Origin: Paenibacillus xerothermodurans
GTDB taxonomy: Bacteria; Bacillota; Bacilli; Paenibacillales; NBRC-103111
NCBI RefSeq assembly: GCF_002220865.2
Contig: NZ_NHRJ02000020.1
Coordinates: forward strand, 1 to 62,829
Direction: 5' to 3'
Length of the DNA stretch: 62,829 nucleotides
This document shows, piece by piece, positions 37,132 to 46,478 of this stretch; position 1 is the first letter of the stretch, and each line of letters opens with the position of its first letter. The position numbers and the translations under genes were made by a program. The notes under the pieces are model-generated. The model did no database searches and was not told the origin of the DNA. It saw only the letters and a list, made by a program, of their open reading frames with translations.

Positions 37132-37143
37132 TTTGCTTATTGT

Positions 37144-37217
37144 GGCGGTGTAGCTCAGCTGGCTAGAGCGTACGGTTCATACCCGTGAGGTCGGGGGTTC
37201 GATTCCCTTCGCCGCTA
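37144..37217 (+). tRNA. trnM: tRNA-Met (CAT), elongator
   Basis: A 74-nt cloverleaf: acceptor GGCGGTG/CGCCGCT, D-arm GCTCAGCTGGCTAGAGC, anticodon loop TTCATAC (CAT), variable AGGTC, T-arm GGGGG-TTCGATT-CCCTT, discriminator A. The sequence is nearly that of B. subtilis elongator tRNA-Met at the same place. CCA is not encoded. The T-stem ends in two G-T pairs. B. subtilis has tRNA-Glu next to it; none is visible here. Confidence 0.95.
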
Positions 37218-37234
37218 TTGTCAAGACAACAAAA

Positions 37235-37275
37235 GGCGTCCTACCGTGACTTGCTTCCGGTGGGGCGTTTTTTTA
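37235..37275 (+). terminator. Terminator after tRNA-Met
   Basis: GGCGTCCTACCG pairs (with G-T pairs) with CGGTGGGGCG around a ten-base loop, followed by T7. Confidence 0.85.
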
Positions 37276-37680
37276 TTGTCTAAGCCCTCGGGATGGCTGC
37301 CCAACGGATAGACCACTCAGCACACTCCGTGCAACTCCAACCGAAAGCACTACTGCAGCAATGCGCGTTGCGCAGCTAACCCCGCCGATTCAAAGCTTTT
37401 GTCGCAATACATATATTTTTTTTCTAATCGACAGCATACACCGAGGATCAGTGATCATTTTCTAACTCAAACCCAAGAACGCATGTTTCCAATCCCAGCA
37501 TTTTACAGTATTGTGGTAACGTTTTCATTTTGATTATTACTGATGATATTTGATTTGCGCGCAGCCGCTTATTTTTGTCGGAAAAAACTTTCAATCTACC
37601 AACCCATTGTGACAAACTTTATGCTAGAGTGCCGATATACTAGAGAACACTAAATAGCTTATGGGTGGTGTTCAGAAATT
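37276..37680. other. Spacer and control region upstream of spoIIE
   Basis: About 400 bases without a gene. The left half shows nothing recognisable; the last ~110 bases hold the candidate Spo0A-dependent promoter of spoIIE. Confidence 0.5.
37577..37641 (+). promoter_or_regulatory. Candidate Spo0A-activated promoter of spoIIE
   Basis: The -10 TATACT (37636-37641) is preceded at a wide 20-22-base spacing by TTGTGACAA (37608-37616). B. subtilis spoIIE has an unusual 21-bp spacer and needs Spo0A~P. TGTCGGA at 37577-37583 and TGACAAA at 37610-37616 are each one mismatch from the 0A box and lie 33 bases apart. Confidence 0.55.
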
Positions 37681-40176
37681 ATGCAAAAAAAATTAGGTCT
37701 CTCGCAAATTGGCTTCGGTTGGAGCCGCCGGATGCAGCACGCAAAAAGCCATGTAACGAACGTGTTGGTGGAAAATCGTCTCACCCAGTCGGTAGTCGCT
37801 AAGAAATGGTCAGCTCTTCTGTTAGTGATGGCTTTCCTCTTAGGTCGGGCTATGATACTGGATCAATTGGCTCCATTCGCGATAGCGTTTTTCGGGGTGA
37901 TCTATTTTCTTCGCAAGGAGCTGCTGTTATGGACGGCAATCTGCCTGATCGGGGGAAGCCTTTTATCTGCCGACCCTGGGCACACAGGATTTATGGGCAC
38001 ATCTATGCTCGTATTCATCTTGATCCAAAAAGGCGTCGAACGCTTCCAACGTTCGGACATCTCCTACGCGCCGATTATTGCTTTTGTATCTACTTTTTTC
38101 GTGCAACTGTTTGCTGATTTGGTCACGGTGCAACTGAACTGGTATACCTTTATGCTCACCGGGGTGGAGGCGCTGTTGAGCCTGATTTTGACGCATATTT
38201 TTTTGCAGGCGATACCGGTGTTCACATTAACCCGAAAAAATTACTCTCTCAAGCATGAAGAGGTAATTTGTTTAATCATACTGTTGGCTTCCGTTATGAC
38301 CGGCACGGTGGGCTGGCTGGTGGGTCCCGTCACTGTGGAGCATGTACTTTCGCGTTATCTCATTCTCCTGTTCGCCTTGGTTGGAGGCGCCCCGCTAGGC
38401 GCATCTGTAGGTGTGATAAGCGGACTCATTATCAGCTTGGCCGACTCTAACGCGATCTACCAGATGAGCTTGCTAGCGTTCGCCGGCCTGCTCGCCGGTC
38501 TGCTTAAGGAGGGCAAGAAGACGGCTGTGTCGCTGGGTATGCTGCTCGGGTCGTCGATCCTTTCGTTTTATATAGGAAATCAGACGGACGTCATTCATTC
38601 CACATGGGAGTCCCTCGCAGCCGTGCTGCTGTTCTTTCTCACTCCGGGCTCAATCACACAGGCGTTAGCTAAACATGTGCCGGGCACACATGAAAATATG
38701 AAGTCGCAGCATGATTACGCCAAAAGAGTGCGTGATATAACTGCGACGCGAGTCGAGCAGTTTTCGGAAGTGTTTCGTCAGCTATCCCGCAGCTTCAAGC
38801 AGGTTACCGTGGATATGCACCCCATTAAGAAGGAAGAAGACGTTGGACATTTTATGAACGCCGTCGCCGAGCGCTCCTGCTCCACGTGCTGGAAACGCAT
38901 ACAGTGTTGGGATGAGCGGTTTTATCAGACGTACAAGTTTATGACCGACATGATGACCGAGGTAGAGCTGCACGAGGCAGTGAGCCGCAAGGATATTCAG
39001 CCGCAATGGAAAAGACTGTGCGTAAAACCGGACCAGGTACTCGAGGTAATGAAACAGCAGTACGATTTGTATCAGCATGACCAGCATTGGAAAAAGCAAA
39101 TCTTCGACAGCCGCCAACTGGTCTCCGAGCAGCTGTCGGGCGTATCGCAGGTGATGGAGGATTTGGCCAAAGAGATTAAGCGCGAGGGACAAGAATTGTA
39201 CCTGCAAGAGGAGCAGATCCGGGCCGGCCTGGAGGGGCTCGGGCTGTCCATCCATAGTATTGACATCATCAACTTGGACGAGGGCAACGTAGAGATTGAA
39301 ATTATTCATCAGTATACAAAGGGCTTCGACGAGTGCCGGAAAATTATCGCTCCCTTGTTGTCGGATATACTTGGAGAGCATATTGCGGTGAAAGATGAAC
39401 AAATGCTGGAGCGCAAAGAGGGCTACAGCACGGTGGTGTTCGGCTCGGCTAAGGAATACGAGATCGAGACCGGTATAGCAGCGGCGGCTAAGGGCGGGGA
39501 CCTACTGTCCGGAGATAGCTTCAGCACTGTCGAACTCGGGAACGGCAAGTTCGCTGTCGCACTCAGCGATGGAATGGGCAACGGGGAGCGCGCGCGCGCG
39601 GAGAGCAGTACCGCGCTTACCATTCTGCAGCAGCTGCTGCAGTCCGGCATGGATGAGAGGCTGGCCATTAAATCCGTGAATTCGGTGTTGATGCTCAGGT
39701 CATCCGATGAAATGTATGCAACCGTAGATGTAGCGCTGATAGACTTGTACAATGCGAATACGACGTTTTTAAAGATTGGGTCTACACCGAGCTTTATCAA
39801 GCGGGGCGACGAAGTCTTTCCAATCACAGCCAACAACTTGCCTGTAGGCATTGTGCAAGACATTGATGTTGATCTGGTCACGCTGCAGCTGCAGCCGAAC
39901 GACATATTAATCATGATGACTGATGGCATCTACGATGCCCCTGGACACGCGGTGAATAAGGAATTGTGGATGAAGCGGATGTTGTCCGAGATTGCTACAG
40001 ATTCACCGCAGCAATTCGCAGACGTTCTGCTGGAGAGGATTGTGAGACATCATCACGGTGAAATCCACGATGATATGACTGTAGTTGTTGCGCGTGTGGA
40101 TAAGTACAAGCCGCAGTGGGCCACCTTCAAGTGGCCGGGCCTGCAGCGGCTCGAACGGCCGAAAACGGTCAGCTGA
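37681..40176 (+). CDS. spoIIE: Stage II sporulation protein E, PP2C-type phosphatase
   Basis: 831 residues. Ten membrane helices fill ~45-335, a central FtsZ-interacting region spans ~340-590, and the C-terminal PP2C phosphatase (~595-812) has LSDGMGNGERARAES (metal Asp), MMTDGIYDAPG and DDMTVVVAR. SpoIIE dephosphorylates SpoIIAA in the forespore to release sigma-F and helps place the polar septum. CSTCW and CW in the linker (~401-408) are notable cysteines also seen in relatives. Confidence 0.96.
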   Translation: MQKKLGLSQIGFGWSRRMQHAKSHVTNVLVENRLTQSVVAKKWSALLLVMAFLLGRAMILDQLAPFAIAFFGVIYFLRKELLLWTAICLIGGSLLSADPGHTGFMGTSMLVFILIQKGVERFQRSDISYAPIIAFVSTFFVQLFADLVTVQLNWYTFMLTGVEALLSLILTHIFLQAIPVFTLTRKNYSLKHEEVICLIILLASVMTGTVGWLVGPVTVEHVLSRYLILLFALVGGAPLGASVGVISGLIISLADSNAIYQMSLLAFAGLLAGLLKEGKKTAVSLGMLLGSSILSFYIGNQTDVIHSTWESLAAVLLFFLTPGSITQALAKHVPGTHENMKSQHDYAKRVRDITATRVEQFSEVFRQLSRSFKQVTVDMHPIKKEEDVGHFMNAVAERSCSTCWKRIQCWDERFYQTYKFMTDMMTEVELHEAVSRKDIQPQWKRLCVKPDQVLEVMKQQYDLYQHDQHWKKQIFDSRQLVSEQLSGVSQVMEDLAKEIKREGQELYLQEEQIRAGLEGLGLSIHSIDIINLDEGNVEIEIIHQYTKGFDECRKIIAPLLSDILGEHIAVKDEQMLERKEGYSTVVFGSAKEYEIETGIAAAAKGGDLLSGDSFSTVELGNGKFAVALSDGMGNGERARAESSTALTILQQLLQSGMDERLAIKSVNSVLMLRSSDEMYATVDVALIDLYNANTTFLKIGSTPSFIKRGDEVFPITANNLPVGIVQDIDVDLVTLQLQPNDILIMMTDGIYDAPGHAVNKELWMKRMLSEIATDSPQQFADVLLERIVRHHHGEIHDDMTVVVARVDKYKPQWATFKWPGLQRLERPKTVS

Positions 40177-40282
40177 ATGCGCCAAAAACACACGGCGTAT
40201 GGTTGTGGATAAGGCACGTGTCTCCCCACACTCAATTTTTGCACCATTCGGGCGGATATTGCTGATTTGCGCGGAAGATTGA

Positions 40283-40318
40283 GCGGGCAGGTAAAGGCAC
40301 CCGCCAATCCTTTATTTT
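40283..40318 (+). terminator. Possible weak terminator after spoIIE
   Basis: GCGGG and CCCGC pair around AGGTAAAGG-type loop sequence, with only CCTTTATTTTTG downstream. Confidence 0.4.
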
Positions 40319-40441
40319 TGCTAACGCCAGGCATTGATATAAACAGCGATATATGCCGCCCCTTGCCTTTCCAGCCGGTTTAGAATCTTGCAATCTGGCA
40401 AAGCTAATAGAAAGTAGCTTGATAGGGGAAGGATGAGGGTT

Positions 40442-41209
40442 ATGAAACAAATCATTTTGATTACGGACGGCCTGTCCAATGTAGGAATCAGTCCGGTGAT
40501 CGCTGCGGCACATGCGAAAGCGGAAGGCATCATCGTTAACGTGATAGGTTTGGTCGACTCGGATGGTTTTGACGATGCGGCGCAGGAGGAAGTTACTGGA
40601 ATTGCCCATGCGGGAGGCGGTATGAGTAGAATGATTTCTAAGTCGAAGCTTTCGCAGACAGTGCAGATGATGACCCGTCAGACCGTAACACAGACCATTC
40701 AGCAGGCTGTCGGCAAGGAACTGAGCAATATACTAGGCAATGACCGTTTAGAGAGCCTGCCTCCGGAGCAGCGCGCAAAGGTTGTGCAGGTCATGGACGA
40801 ATTGAGTGAAACGGCTGCGTTAAAAATTGCATTGCTGATTGACACGAGCGCTAGTATGAAGTCCAAGCTTCATGCGGTAAAGGAAGCGATCTATGACCTT
40901 CAACTCAGTTTGCAAGCCCGGAGCGGCGTGAGTGAAACTGCAGTTTTCCATTTTCCGGCGTCCGCCGATAGTTCCCGGGAAGTTGAAATGGATTTGGCGT
41001 GGACTCGCGACCTTGCAAATCTGAACCGTTTGTTTTATAAATTAAACATGAAAGGGACGACCCCTACCGGACCGGCGCTGACAAAAGTAGTGCATTTTAT
41101 GACCGACGGCGAGGAGCTGAGCGGAGCAGGTCCTCGCGGGTCTAAGCGAAATGGGCCGGCGCGCCTGTCGACCAGCAAGGATGGGATATTAAGTGACTAC
41201 GTCGTTTGA
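40442..41209 (+). CDS. yabS: VWA-domain protein YabS
   Basis: 255 residues from ATG 40442, ten bases after GGAAGG; ATG 40433 is too close to the binding site. A von Willebrand A-like fold is split in two: ILITDGLSN near the N-terminus and a canonical MIDAS DTSAS in ALLIDTSASMKS (~138-149). Function is unknown. It lies between spoIIE and yabT and overlaps yabT by 17 bases, as in B. subtilis. Confidence 0.9.
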   Translation: MKQIILITDGLSNVGISPVIAAAHAKAEGIIVNVIGLVDSDGFDDAAQEEVTGIAHAGGGMSRMISKSKLSQTVQMMTRQTVTQTIQQAVGKELSNILGNDRLESLPPEQRAKVVQVMDELSETAALKIALLIDTSASMKSKLHAVKEAIYDLQLSLQARSGVSETAVFHFPASADSSREVEMDLAWTRDLANLNRLFYKLNMKGTTPTGPALTKVVHFMTDGEELSGAGPRGSKRNGPARLSTSKDGILSDYVV

Positions 41210-42104
41210 GCGTGAATGGCAGCCGGGCACCACACTAAACGGCAAATGGAATAAAAGGCAATATCGCGTGGAGCGGGTGCTTGGCGCCGGAGCTAACGGT
41301 AAAGTCTATCTGGTGAGTCGCGGTAAACTCGCCTATGCGTTAAAAGCCGGGTACAGCCCTGCAGAACATCAATCCGAGGTAAATGCGCTAAAAGTGCTGT
41401 CCGAATCAAACACTTCGTTTCAAAATTATTTGTTTGACGTGGATGATTATCATTTCGACGGCACAGATATTCCTTTTTATGTTATGCGCTACGTCGACGG
41501 ACAGAGCATGACAGATTTTTTGCTGCGTCACGGTCGGGATTGGGTGTATCTCATCGGGTTGAACACGCTTAGGAAGTTGACGGAGCTGCATTCGGAAGGG
41601 TATGTATTCGGCGACATCAAGCTGCAGAATATGCTCGTAGGCGGGTATGGCGACGTCGAGTTAATCGATTTCGGAGGCGTAACACCTAAGGGACGGTCGG
41701 TGAAGCAGTTCACCGAGATTTACGACAGAGGCTATTGGGGAGCGGGGGCACGTATTGCTGATGAGGCCTACGATCTGTTCGCGTTCGCAGTGCTGGTGAT
41801 AAGCAGTGTACAATCCGCACACCGCATGGCAGTTATCGACAAGCTGCTTCCTCAGACGCGAAGTGTGGATGTACTGCTCGACATGCTGAACACAACTGCA
41901 GCATTGCAGCCGGTGGCTGTGCCTCTGCGCAGGGCACTGTTGGGTCAATACCACACTTCCAAACAGGCATTGGCAGACTGGCGCAAACAAAGCTTGCGTC
42001 AACCGTCACTGGCTCATCCTCCGTCAGGACGCGCGTCTTGGTTGAGATTGTGCTTCGCCGCATCTCTGTTGCTTTTCGGGTTCAGTTTATATATGTATTG
42101 GTGA
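41193..42104 (+). CDS. yabT: Membrane-anchored Ser/Thr kinase YabT
   Basis: 303 residues from GTG within the end of yabS. Kinase features: glycine loop GAGANGKVY (~31-39), Lys in YALKAG (~49-54), catalytic loop FGDIKLQNML (His-Arg of HRD replaced by Phe-Gly but Asp, Lys and Asn kept, ~138-147) and DFGG (~156-159). A C-terminal helix (~284-301) anchors it. B. subtilis YabT is a DNA-dependent, sporulation-expressed kinase that phosphorylates RecA. Confidence 0.92.
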   Translation: MTTSFEREWQPGTTLNGKWNKRQYRVERVLGAGANGKVYLVSRGKLAYALKAGYSPAEHQSEVNALKVLSESNTSFQNYLFDVDDYHFDGTDIPFYVMRYVDGQSMTDFLLRHGRDWVYLIGLNTLRKLTELHSEGYVFGDIKLQNMLVGGYGDVELIDFGGVTPKGRSVKQFTEIYDRGYWGAGARIADEAYDLFAFAVLVISSVQSAHRMAVIDKLLPQTRSVDVLLDMLNTTAALQPVAVPLRRALLGQYHTSKQALADWRKQSLRQPSLAHPPSGRASWLRLCFAASLLLFGFSLYMYW

Positions 42105-42154
42105 TGAGCCCCGTCTGGAGCTCCGGTGGGCGTCAGGAAGAGAGGACTGACAGG

Positions 42155-43579
42155 ATGAATTTGCTCAACAGGATTGAACGAGAGATTATCGCCGAGCGGC
42201 TTTTAGAACGAGGGGACTGTATTGTAGCTGCGGTGTCAGGTGGACCTGATTCCGTAGCGATGCTGCATGTTCTTTTTTCGTTATCGGAACGCTGGGGCTG
42301 GAGAATTATAGTAGCGCACGTGGACCATGGCTTTCGGGGCGAAGAATCGGCGGGTGAAGCGCAATTTGTGAGCGCACTTGCGGATCGGTTCGGCCTGCCA
42401 TGTGAGATCGTACACGTGGATGCGCCGGCATATATTAAGGAAAGCGGCATGAATCCACAGGCTGCTGCACGTGAGCTGCGATACCGGTTTTTGTACCAGG
42501 TGGCGGCAGCGTCTGATGCGAACCGGATCTGCCTCGCGCATCATGCCGATGATCAAGCGGAGACTGTGCTCATGCGCGTGCTGCGTGGCACCGGCCCTGC
42601 CGGATTGACTGGAATTCCCAGGAGGCGCACGGAAAAAGATATGGAACTTGTCCGCCCTCTGCTCCGTATATATAAAGATGAAATCTTAGAATATTGCAAA
42701 GTCCACAATTTGGAATACTGTGTGGACAGCAGTAATCTAAAGCGCAGCTATTTGCGCAATGAAATACGGCTGGATCTGCTACCACAGCTGCAGCAGCGTT
42801 ATAACGAGCAGCTGCCCGAAGCTTTGAACCGCCTCGCGGACATGATGAGCGCAGAAAACGACTATCTGGAGGCACAGACACGCAGCTTATTTGATCAGTT
42901 TGTCAGAAAAGAAAACGATTGCGCGGGCTGGTCCAGAAAATGGTTTTGCAGTGTCCATGTTTCTTTACAAAGGCGTTTGATTAAATTAATATTAAATTAT
43001 CTTGCTGTTGAAGCGGATTCCATAGATTTTATCAAGCTTGAGCAGATACGTGAAGCTATTCTCAGGGAGGAGCCCTCCAACCTGAGCTTGGATATAGGCG
43101 GCAACGTCAAGTTGACAAGGGAATATGATCGGATTTTACTACATATTTATGTGGTACCGCCTATCCCGTTTGCCTATCCGGTACAATTTCAACAAGGGAG
43201 TGTAGTCGTTCCGGAGACGGGCGTGAGAGTGGAGTGCGTTTGGATGGAGCGGAATTCATCTGCCGCGGGCACCGAGATTTCCACGCAGGACCGGAATGTC
43301 GCCTGGTTTGATGCGGAGAAACTTCATTTTCCGCTGCAGGTTCGGAGCCGCGTGCCAGGGGATAGAATGAGTCTTTACGGACTAAAGGGGTCCAAAAAGG
43401 TAAAGGATATCTTCATTGATGCAAAAGTTCCACCAAGCGTGCGCAATCATGTGCCGATTATCGCCGACGGTGACGGTTCGATTATATGGCTGCCCGGTGT
43501 TCGCAGATCATCGCATGCACCTGTGACCGCCGATACCCAGTTGATTTTGTGCATGAAGCTTCAGTTGCCGGGCAAGTAA
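42155..43579 (+). CDS. tilS: tRNA(Ile)-lysidine synthase
   Basis: 474 residues from ATG 42155 after AGGAAGAGAGG; the frame extends upstream into yabT without a binding site. It converts C34 of tRNA-Ile(CAU) to lysidine. The PP-loop SGGPDS is at 28-33, followed by AHVDHGFRGEES, LAHHADDQAETVLMRVLRGTG (~125-145 region) and the C-terminal TilS domains (VRSRVPGDRM, KKVKDIFIDAKVP). Confidence 0.96.
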   Translation: MNLLNRIEREIIAERLLERGDCIVAAVSGGPDSVAMLHVLFSLSERWGWRIIVAHVDHGFRGEESAGEAQFVSALADRFGLPCEIVHVDAPAYIKESGMNPQAAARELRYRFLYQVAAASDANRICLAHHADDQAETVLMRVLRGTGPAGLTGIPRRRTEKDMELVRPLLRIYKDEILEYCKVHNLEYCVDSSNLKRSYLRNEIRLDLLPQLQQRYNEQLPEALNRLADMMSAENDYLEAQTRSLFDQFVRKENDCAGWSRKWFCSVHVSLQRRLIKLILNYLAVEADSIDFIKLEQIREAILREEPSNLSLDIGGNVKLTREYDRILLHIYVVPPIPFAYPVQFQQGSVVVPETGVRVECVWMERNSSAAGTEISTQDRNVAWFDAEKLHFPLQVRSRVPGDRMSLYGLKGSKKVKDIFIDAKVPPSVRNHVPIIADGDGSIIWLPGVRRSSHAPVTADTQLILCMKLQLPGK

Positions 43580-43638
43580 GTGTCCGCGCGCGATGGTAGT
43601 ATAATATGTTTTAATCATTCCAAGTAGGAGGTTCTCTC

Positions 43639-44178
43639 TTGCAAAACGACATTCAAGAAATACTGTACACCGAGCAAGAAATACAAGACAAGGTTAAGGA
43701 AATGGGCCAACAGCTCAGCCGTGATTTCGAGGGTCGCAATCCGCTAGTGATCTGTGTGCTGAAAGGCGCATTTATTTTTATGGCGGATTTAGTTAAGCAG
43801 ATGACGGTCCCTTTGGAGCTGGATTTTATGGCTGTTTCCAGTTACGGTCAGTCGACGAAATCTTCAGGGGTTGTGAAGATCATCAAGGATCTGGATGTGC
43901 CGGTCGAAGGCCGCAACATTATCATTGTGGAAGATATCATCGACAGCGGACTTACCCTGAGTTATTTGATCGATGTACTTGAGCGTCGCAATGCACTATC
44001 GATTACCGTGGCGGCTTTATTCGATAAGCCTGCGCGTAGAACTGTGGAGTTGGATGCAGACTATAAAGGGTTTGTTATCCCCGATGCCTTCGTTGTTGGA
44101 TACGGCCTGGATTTCGCCGAAAAGTACCGCAATCTGCCGTATGTCGGGGTGCTAAAACCGGAGGTGTATTCCCATTAG
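43639..44178 (+). CDS. hpt: Hypoxanthine phosphoribosyltransferase
   Basis: 179 residues from TTG after AGGAGG. The PRPP motif IIIVEDIIDSGLTL (~93-106) and VLKGAFIFMADL (~35-46) are intact. It salvages hypoxanthine/guanine. In B. subtilis the TilS-HprT pair also regulates ftsH transcription; tilS-hpt-ftsH order is kept. A TATAAT near 43602 may mark its own promoter. Confidence 0.96.
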   Translation: MQNDIQEILYTEQEIQDKVKEMGQQLSRDFEGRNPLVICVLKGAFIFMADLVKQMTVPLELDFMAVSSYGQSTKSSGVVKIIKDLDVPVEGRNIIIVEDIIDSGLTLSYLIDVLERRNALSITVAALFDKPARRTVELDADYKGFVIPDAFVVGYGLDFAEKYRNLPYVGVLKPEVYSH

Positions 44179-44184
44179 CATTTC

Positions 44185-44214
44185 TTGTGATGCCAAGACT
44201 TGCTGTGGTACAAT
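44185..44214 (+). promoter_or_regulatory. Candidate sigma-A promoter of ftsH
   Basis: TTGTGA and TACAAT are 18 bases apart, 35 bases before the ftsH start. Confidence 0.45.
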
Positions 44215-44248
44215 AAAAAAAGTTGTCGTTTTTGAGAGGAGGTAGGGG

Positions 44249-46195
44249 ATGAATCGAATCATTCGCAATACAGGCTTTTATTTGCTTATTTTTTTGGTCA
44301 CTGTCGGTATTGTTCACTTTATCAGCACGCAAAATGATCAGAGAGACGTAATCAGCTACGACGAACTCCGGCAGACCTTAATACAAAATAATGTAGAATC
44401 GGTCAATGTGAGATTTGACGGATACACATATTTGGTCCGCGGTGATTACAAGAATCCACCTGCACCGGATAAACAGACCTTCGAGACCAGAGCACCTTAT
44501 GATCCGGAGGTTATCCGTTTGATCGAGGCTAGTGAAGTGCCTCCGGGTGGCTTTGTCGTGGAGGAGATGGAAGAGGGTAACGTTTGGATCAGTTTCCTCA
44601 CCTCCATCATTCCGTTCGTCATCATTTTCATCCTGTTCTTCTTCTTGTTGAATCAGGCACAGGGTGGCGGCGGTAAAGTCATGAATTTCGGCAAGAGCCG
44701 AGCTAGGCTTTATAACGAAGAGAAGAAGCGTGTCACCTTTGAAGATGTTGCGGGCGCGGATGAGGAGAAGCAGGAACTTGTTGAGGTCGTTGAGTTCTTG
44801 AAAGATCCTCGTAAATTTGCCGCTGTCGGGGCACGAATTCCGAAGGGTGTATTATTGAACGGCCCCCCTGGAACAGGGAAAACCTTGCTTGCCCGAGCGG
44901 TAGCAGGTGAAGCGGGCGTGCCGTTCTTTAGCATAAGTGGTTCGGACTTTGTAGAAATGTTCGTCGGTGTCGGTGCATCCCGTGTGCGCGACCTGTTCGA
45001 AAATGCGAAAAAGAACGCTCCATGTATCATATTTATAGATGAAATAGATGCGGTGGGCCGTCAACGGGGCGCCGGTTTAGGCGGCGGACATGATGAGCGC
45101 GAGCAAACTCTCAATCAGTTGTTGGTTGAGATGGACGGTTTCGGCGCCAACGAAGGTATTATTATAGTGGCTGCCACCAACAGACCGGATATTTTGGACC
45201 CTGCTCTATTGCGCCCAGGCCGTTTTGACCGTCAAATTACGGTGGACCGTCCGGATGTGAAGGGACGGGAAGCGGTATTGAAGGTTCACTCACGCAACAA
45301 GCCGTTGAACAAAGATGTGAGGATTGACGCATTGGCACGGTACACCACTGGCTTTACCGGTGCCGATTTAGAAAATCTGTTGAATGAAGCAGCATTGATC
45401 GCAGCACGCCGCAATCGTAAAGATATTTCAATGGATGAGTTGGATGAAGCGTTCGACCGTGTAGTGGTAGGTACGCAAAAGAAAAGCCGTGTGATAAGCG
45501 AACGTGAGAAGCGGATGGTCGCCTTCCATGAAGCCGGACATACCATCGTTGGCTATCACGTCGAAAACGCCGAAATGGTGCATAAAGTGACGATCATCCC
45601 GAGAGGTCGTGCAGGTGGATATGTCATGATGTTGCCGAAAGACGGCGAAGATCGTTTAATGAACACCAAGAACGAGCTGCTCGACAAGGTAACCGGACTT
45701 TTAGCCGGCCGCGTGGCGGAGGAATTGTTTATTGGAGAGGTTGGCACGGGCGCGTACAGTGACTTCCAGCGTGCAACAACGATTGTGCGCAAGATGATCA
45801 TGGAATACGGTATGAGCGACAAACTGGGTCCTATGCAATTCGGTAATGTGCAGGGACAGGTGTTCCTGGGCCGTGACTTAGGCCACGAACAAAACTACAG
45901 TGACGCTATTGCGTATGAAATTGATCAAGAAATGCAATCAATTATCCGCTCCTGCTACGAGCGAGCGAAAGAAACGTTGGAGAAATACGCGGACGAGGTT
46001 CGCTTAGTCGCAGAGACGCTTATGGTGCGTGAAACCTTGGAGAAAGACCAGATTAAGCAGTTGATCGAAACTGGCAAACTGGATGATGTCGCAGCAGATG
46101 TGAAAGTCAATATTCAAGGTCAGCAGACGACTTCGGAAGCAAACAAATTGGGTTTCGATAAGCCTGCAGCCGAAGACGAAAACAAAGACACTTAA
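44249..46195 (+). CDS. ftsH: ATP-dependent zinc metalloprotease FtsH
   Basis: 648 residues, ATG after GAGAGGAGG. Two membrane helices (~8-26, ~114-136) flank an extracytoplasmic domain. The AAA+ module has Walker A GPPGTGKT (~205-212), Walker B IIFIDEID and the SRH motif [20 protein letters not shown]. The zinc protease motif HEAGH is at 427-431, with a downstream Asp/Glu ligand region. FtsH degrades misfolded membrane proteins and regulators, including Spo0E in sporulation. Confidence 0.97.
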   Translation: MNRIIRNTGFYLLIFLVTVGIVHFISTQNDQRDVISYDELRQTLIQNNVESVNVRFDGYTYLVRGDYKNPPAPDKQTFETRAPYDPEVIRLIEASEVPPGGFVVEEMEEGNVWISFLTSIIPFVIIFILFFFLLNQAQGGGGKVMNFGKSRARLYNEEKKRVTFEDVAGADEEKQELVEVVEFLKDPRKFAAVGARIPKGVLLNGPPGTGKTLLARAVAGEAGVPFFSISGSDFVEMFVGVGASRVRDLFENAKKNAPCIIFIDEIDAVGRQRGAGLGGGHDEREQTLNQLLVEMDGFGANEGIIIVAATNRPDILDPALLRPGRFDRQITVDRPDVKGREAVLKVHSRNKPLNKDVRIDALARYTTGFTGADLENLLNEAALIAARRNRKDISMDELDEAFDRVVVGTQKKSRVISEREKRMVAFHEAGHTIVGYHVENAEMVHKVTIIPRGRAGGYVMMLPKDGEDRLMNTKNELLDKVTGLLAGRVAEELFIGEVGTGAYSDFQRATTIVRKMIMEYGMSDKLGPMQFGNVQGQVFLGRDLGHEQNYSDAIAYEIDQEMQSIIRSCYERAKETLEKYADEVRLVAETLMVRETLEKDQIKQLIETGKLDDVAADVKVNIQGQQTTSEANKLGFDKPAAEDENKDT

Positions 46196-46209
46196 AAGCT
46201 ATTCTCAAC

Positions 46210-46248
46210 AAGTCGATGGCATATCATTATGCTGTCGGCTTTTTTTTA
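46210..46248 (+). terminator. Terminator after ftsH
   Basis: AGTCGATGGCAT pairs with ATGCTGTCGGCT around ATCATT and is followed by T8. Confidence 0.88.
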
Positions 46249-46358
46249 TCGGGCATCGGTCATCTATGACATTTGTTGACAAATCATGTGGTTGGAGGAG
46301 TGTGTCGACATAGGGCGGTAAGGGCGCGTGAATCCGGGATTTTCGCGTTATTTCATGA

Positions 46359-46387
46359 TTGACAGCGCCCGTGATGTTGTGTAAATT
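46359..46387 (+). promoter_or_regulatory. Sigma-A promoter of nadABC
   Basis: Perfect TTGACA at 46359-46364 and TAAATT at 46382-46387, spacer exactly 17 bases. Expected start near 46394. Confidence 0.72.
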
Positions 46388-46407
46388 AGGTGTAAATCTA
46401 AACAATA

Positions 46408-46423
46408 TGTGAACTATTTCACA
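46408..46423 (+). promoter_or_regulatory. Rex-type operator downstream of the nadABC promoter
   Basis: TGTGAACTATTTCACA is a 6-bp inverted repeat with four-base centre. It matches the redox repressor Rex consensus (TTGTGAA-N4-TTCACAA) at all inner positions and lies ~15-30 bases after the expected transcription start. Rex senses the NADH/NAD+ ratio. A CRP/FNR site (TGTGA-N6-TCACA) has the same letters, so FNR is the alternative. Confidence 0.6.
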
Positions 46424-46478
46424 GGTGTATCAATTGCTCATTCTGCGGGTACGGTGACCGAAAGGGGACGTATGGTAA

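Noticed and set aside
36991-37188. 65-codon frame reading through tRNA-Met
   Set aside because: It spans the tRNA and its promoter; the tRNA cloverleaf is unambiguous.
46408-46423. CRP/FNR reading of the nadA palindrome
   Set aside because: Kept only as an alternative: TGTGA-N6-TCACA fits, but the extended TGTGAA/TTCACA and the NAD pathway context favour Rex.
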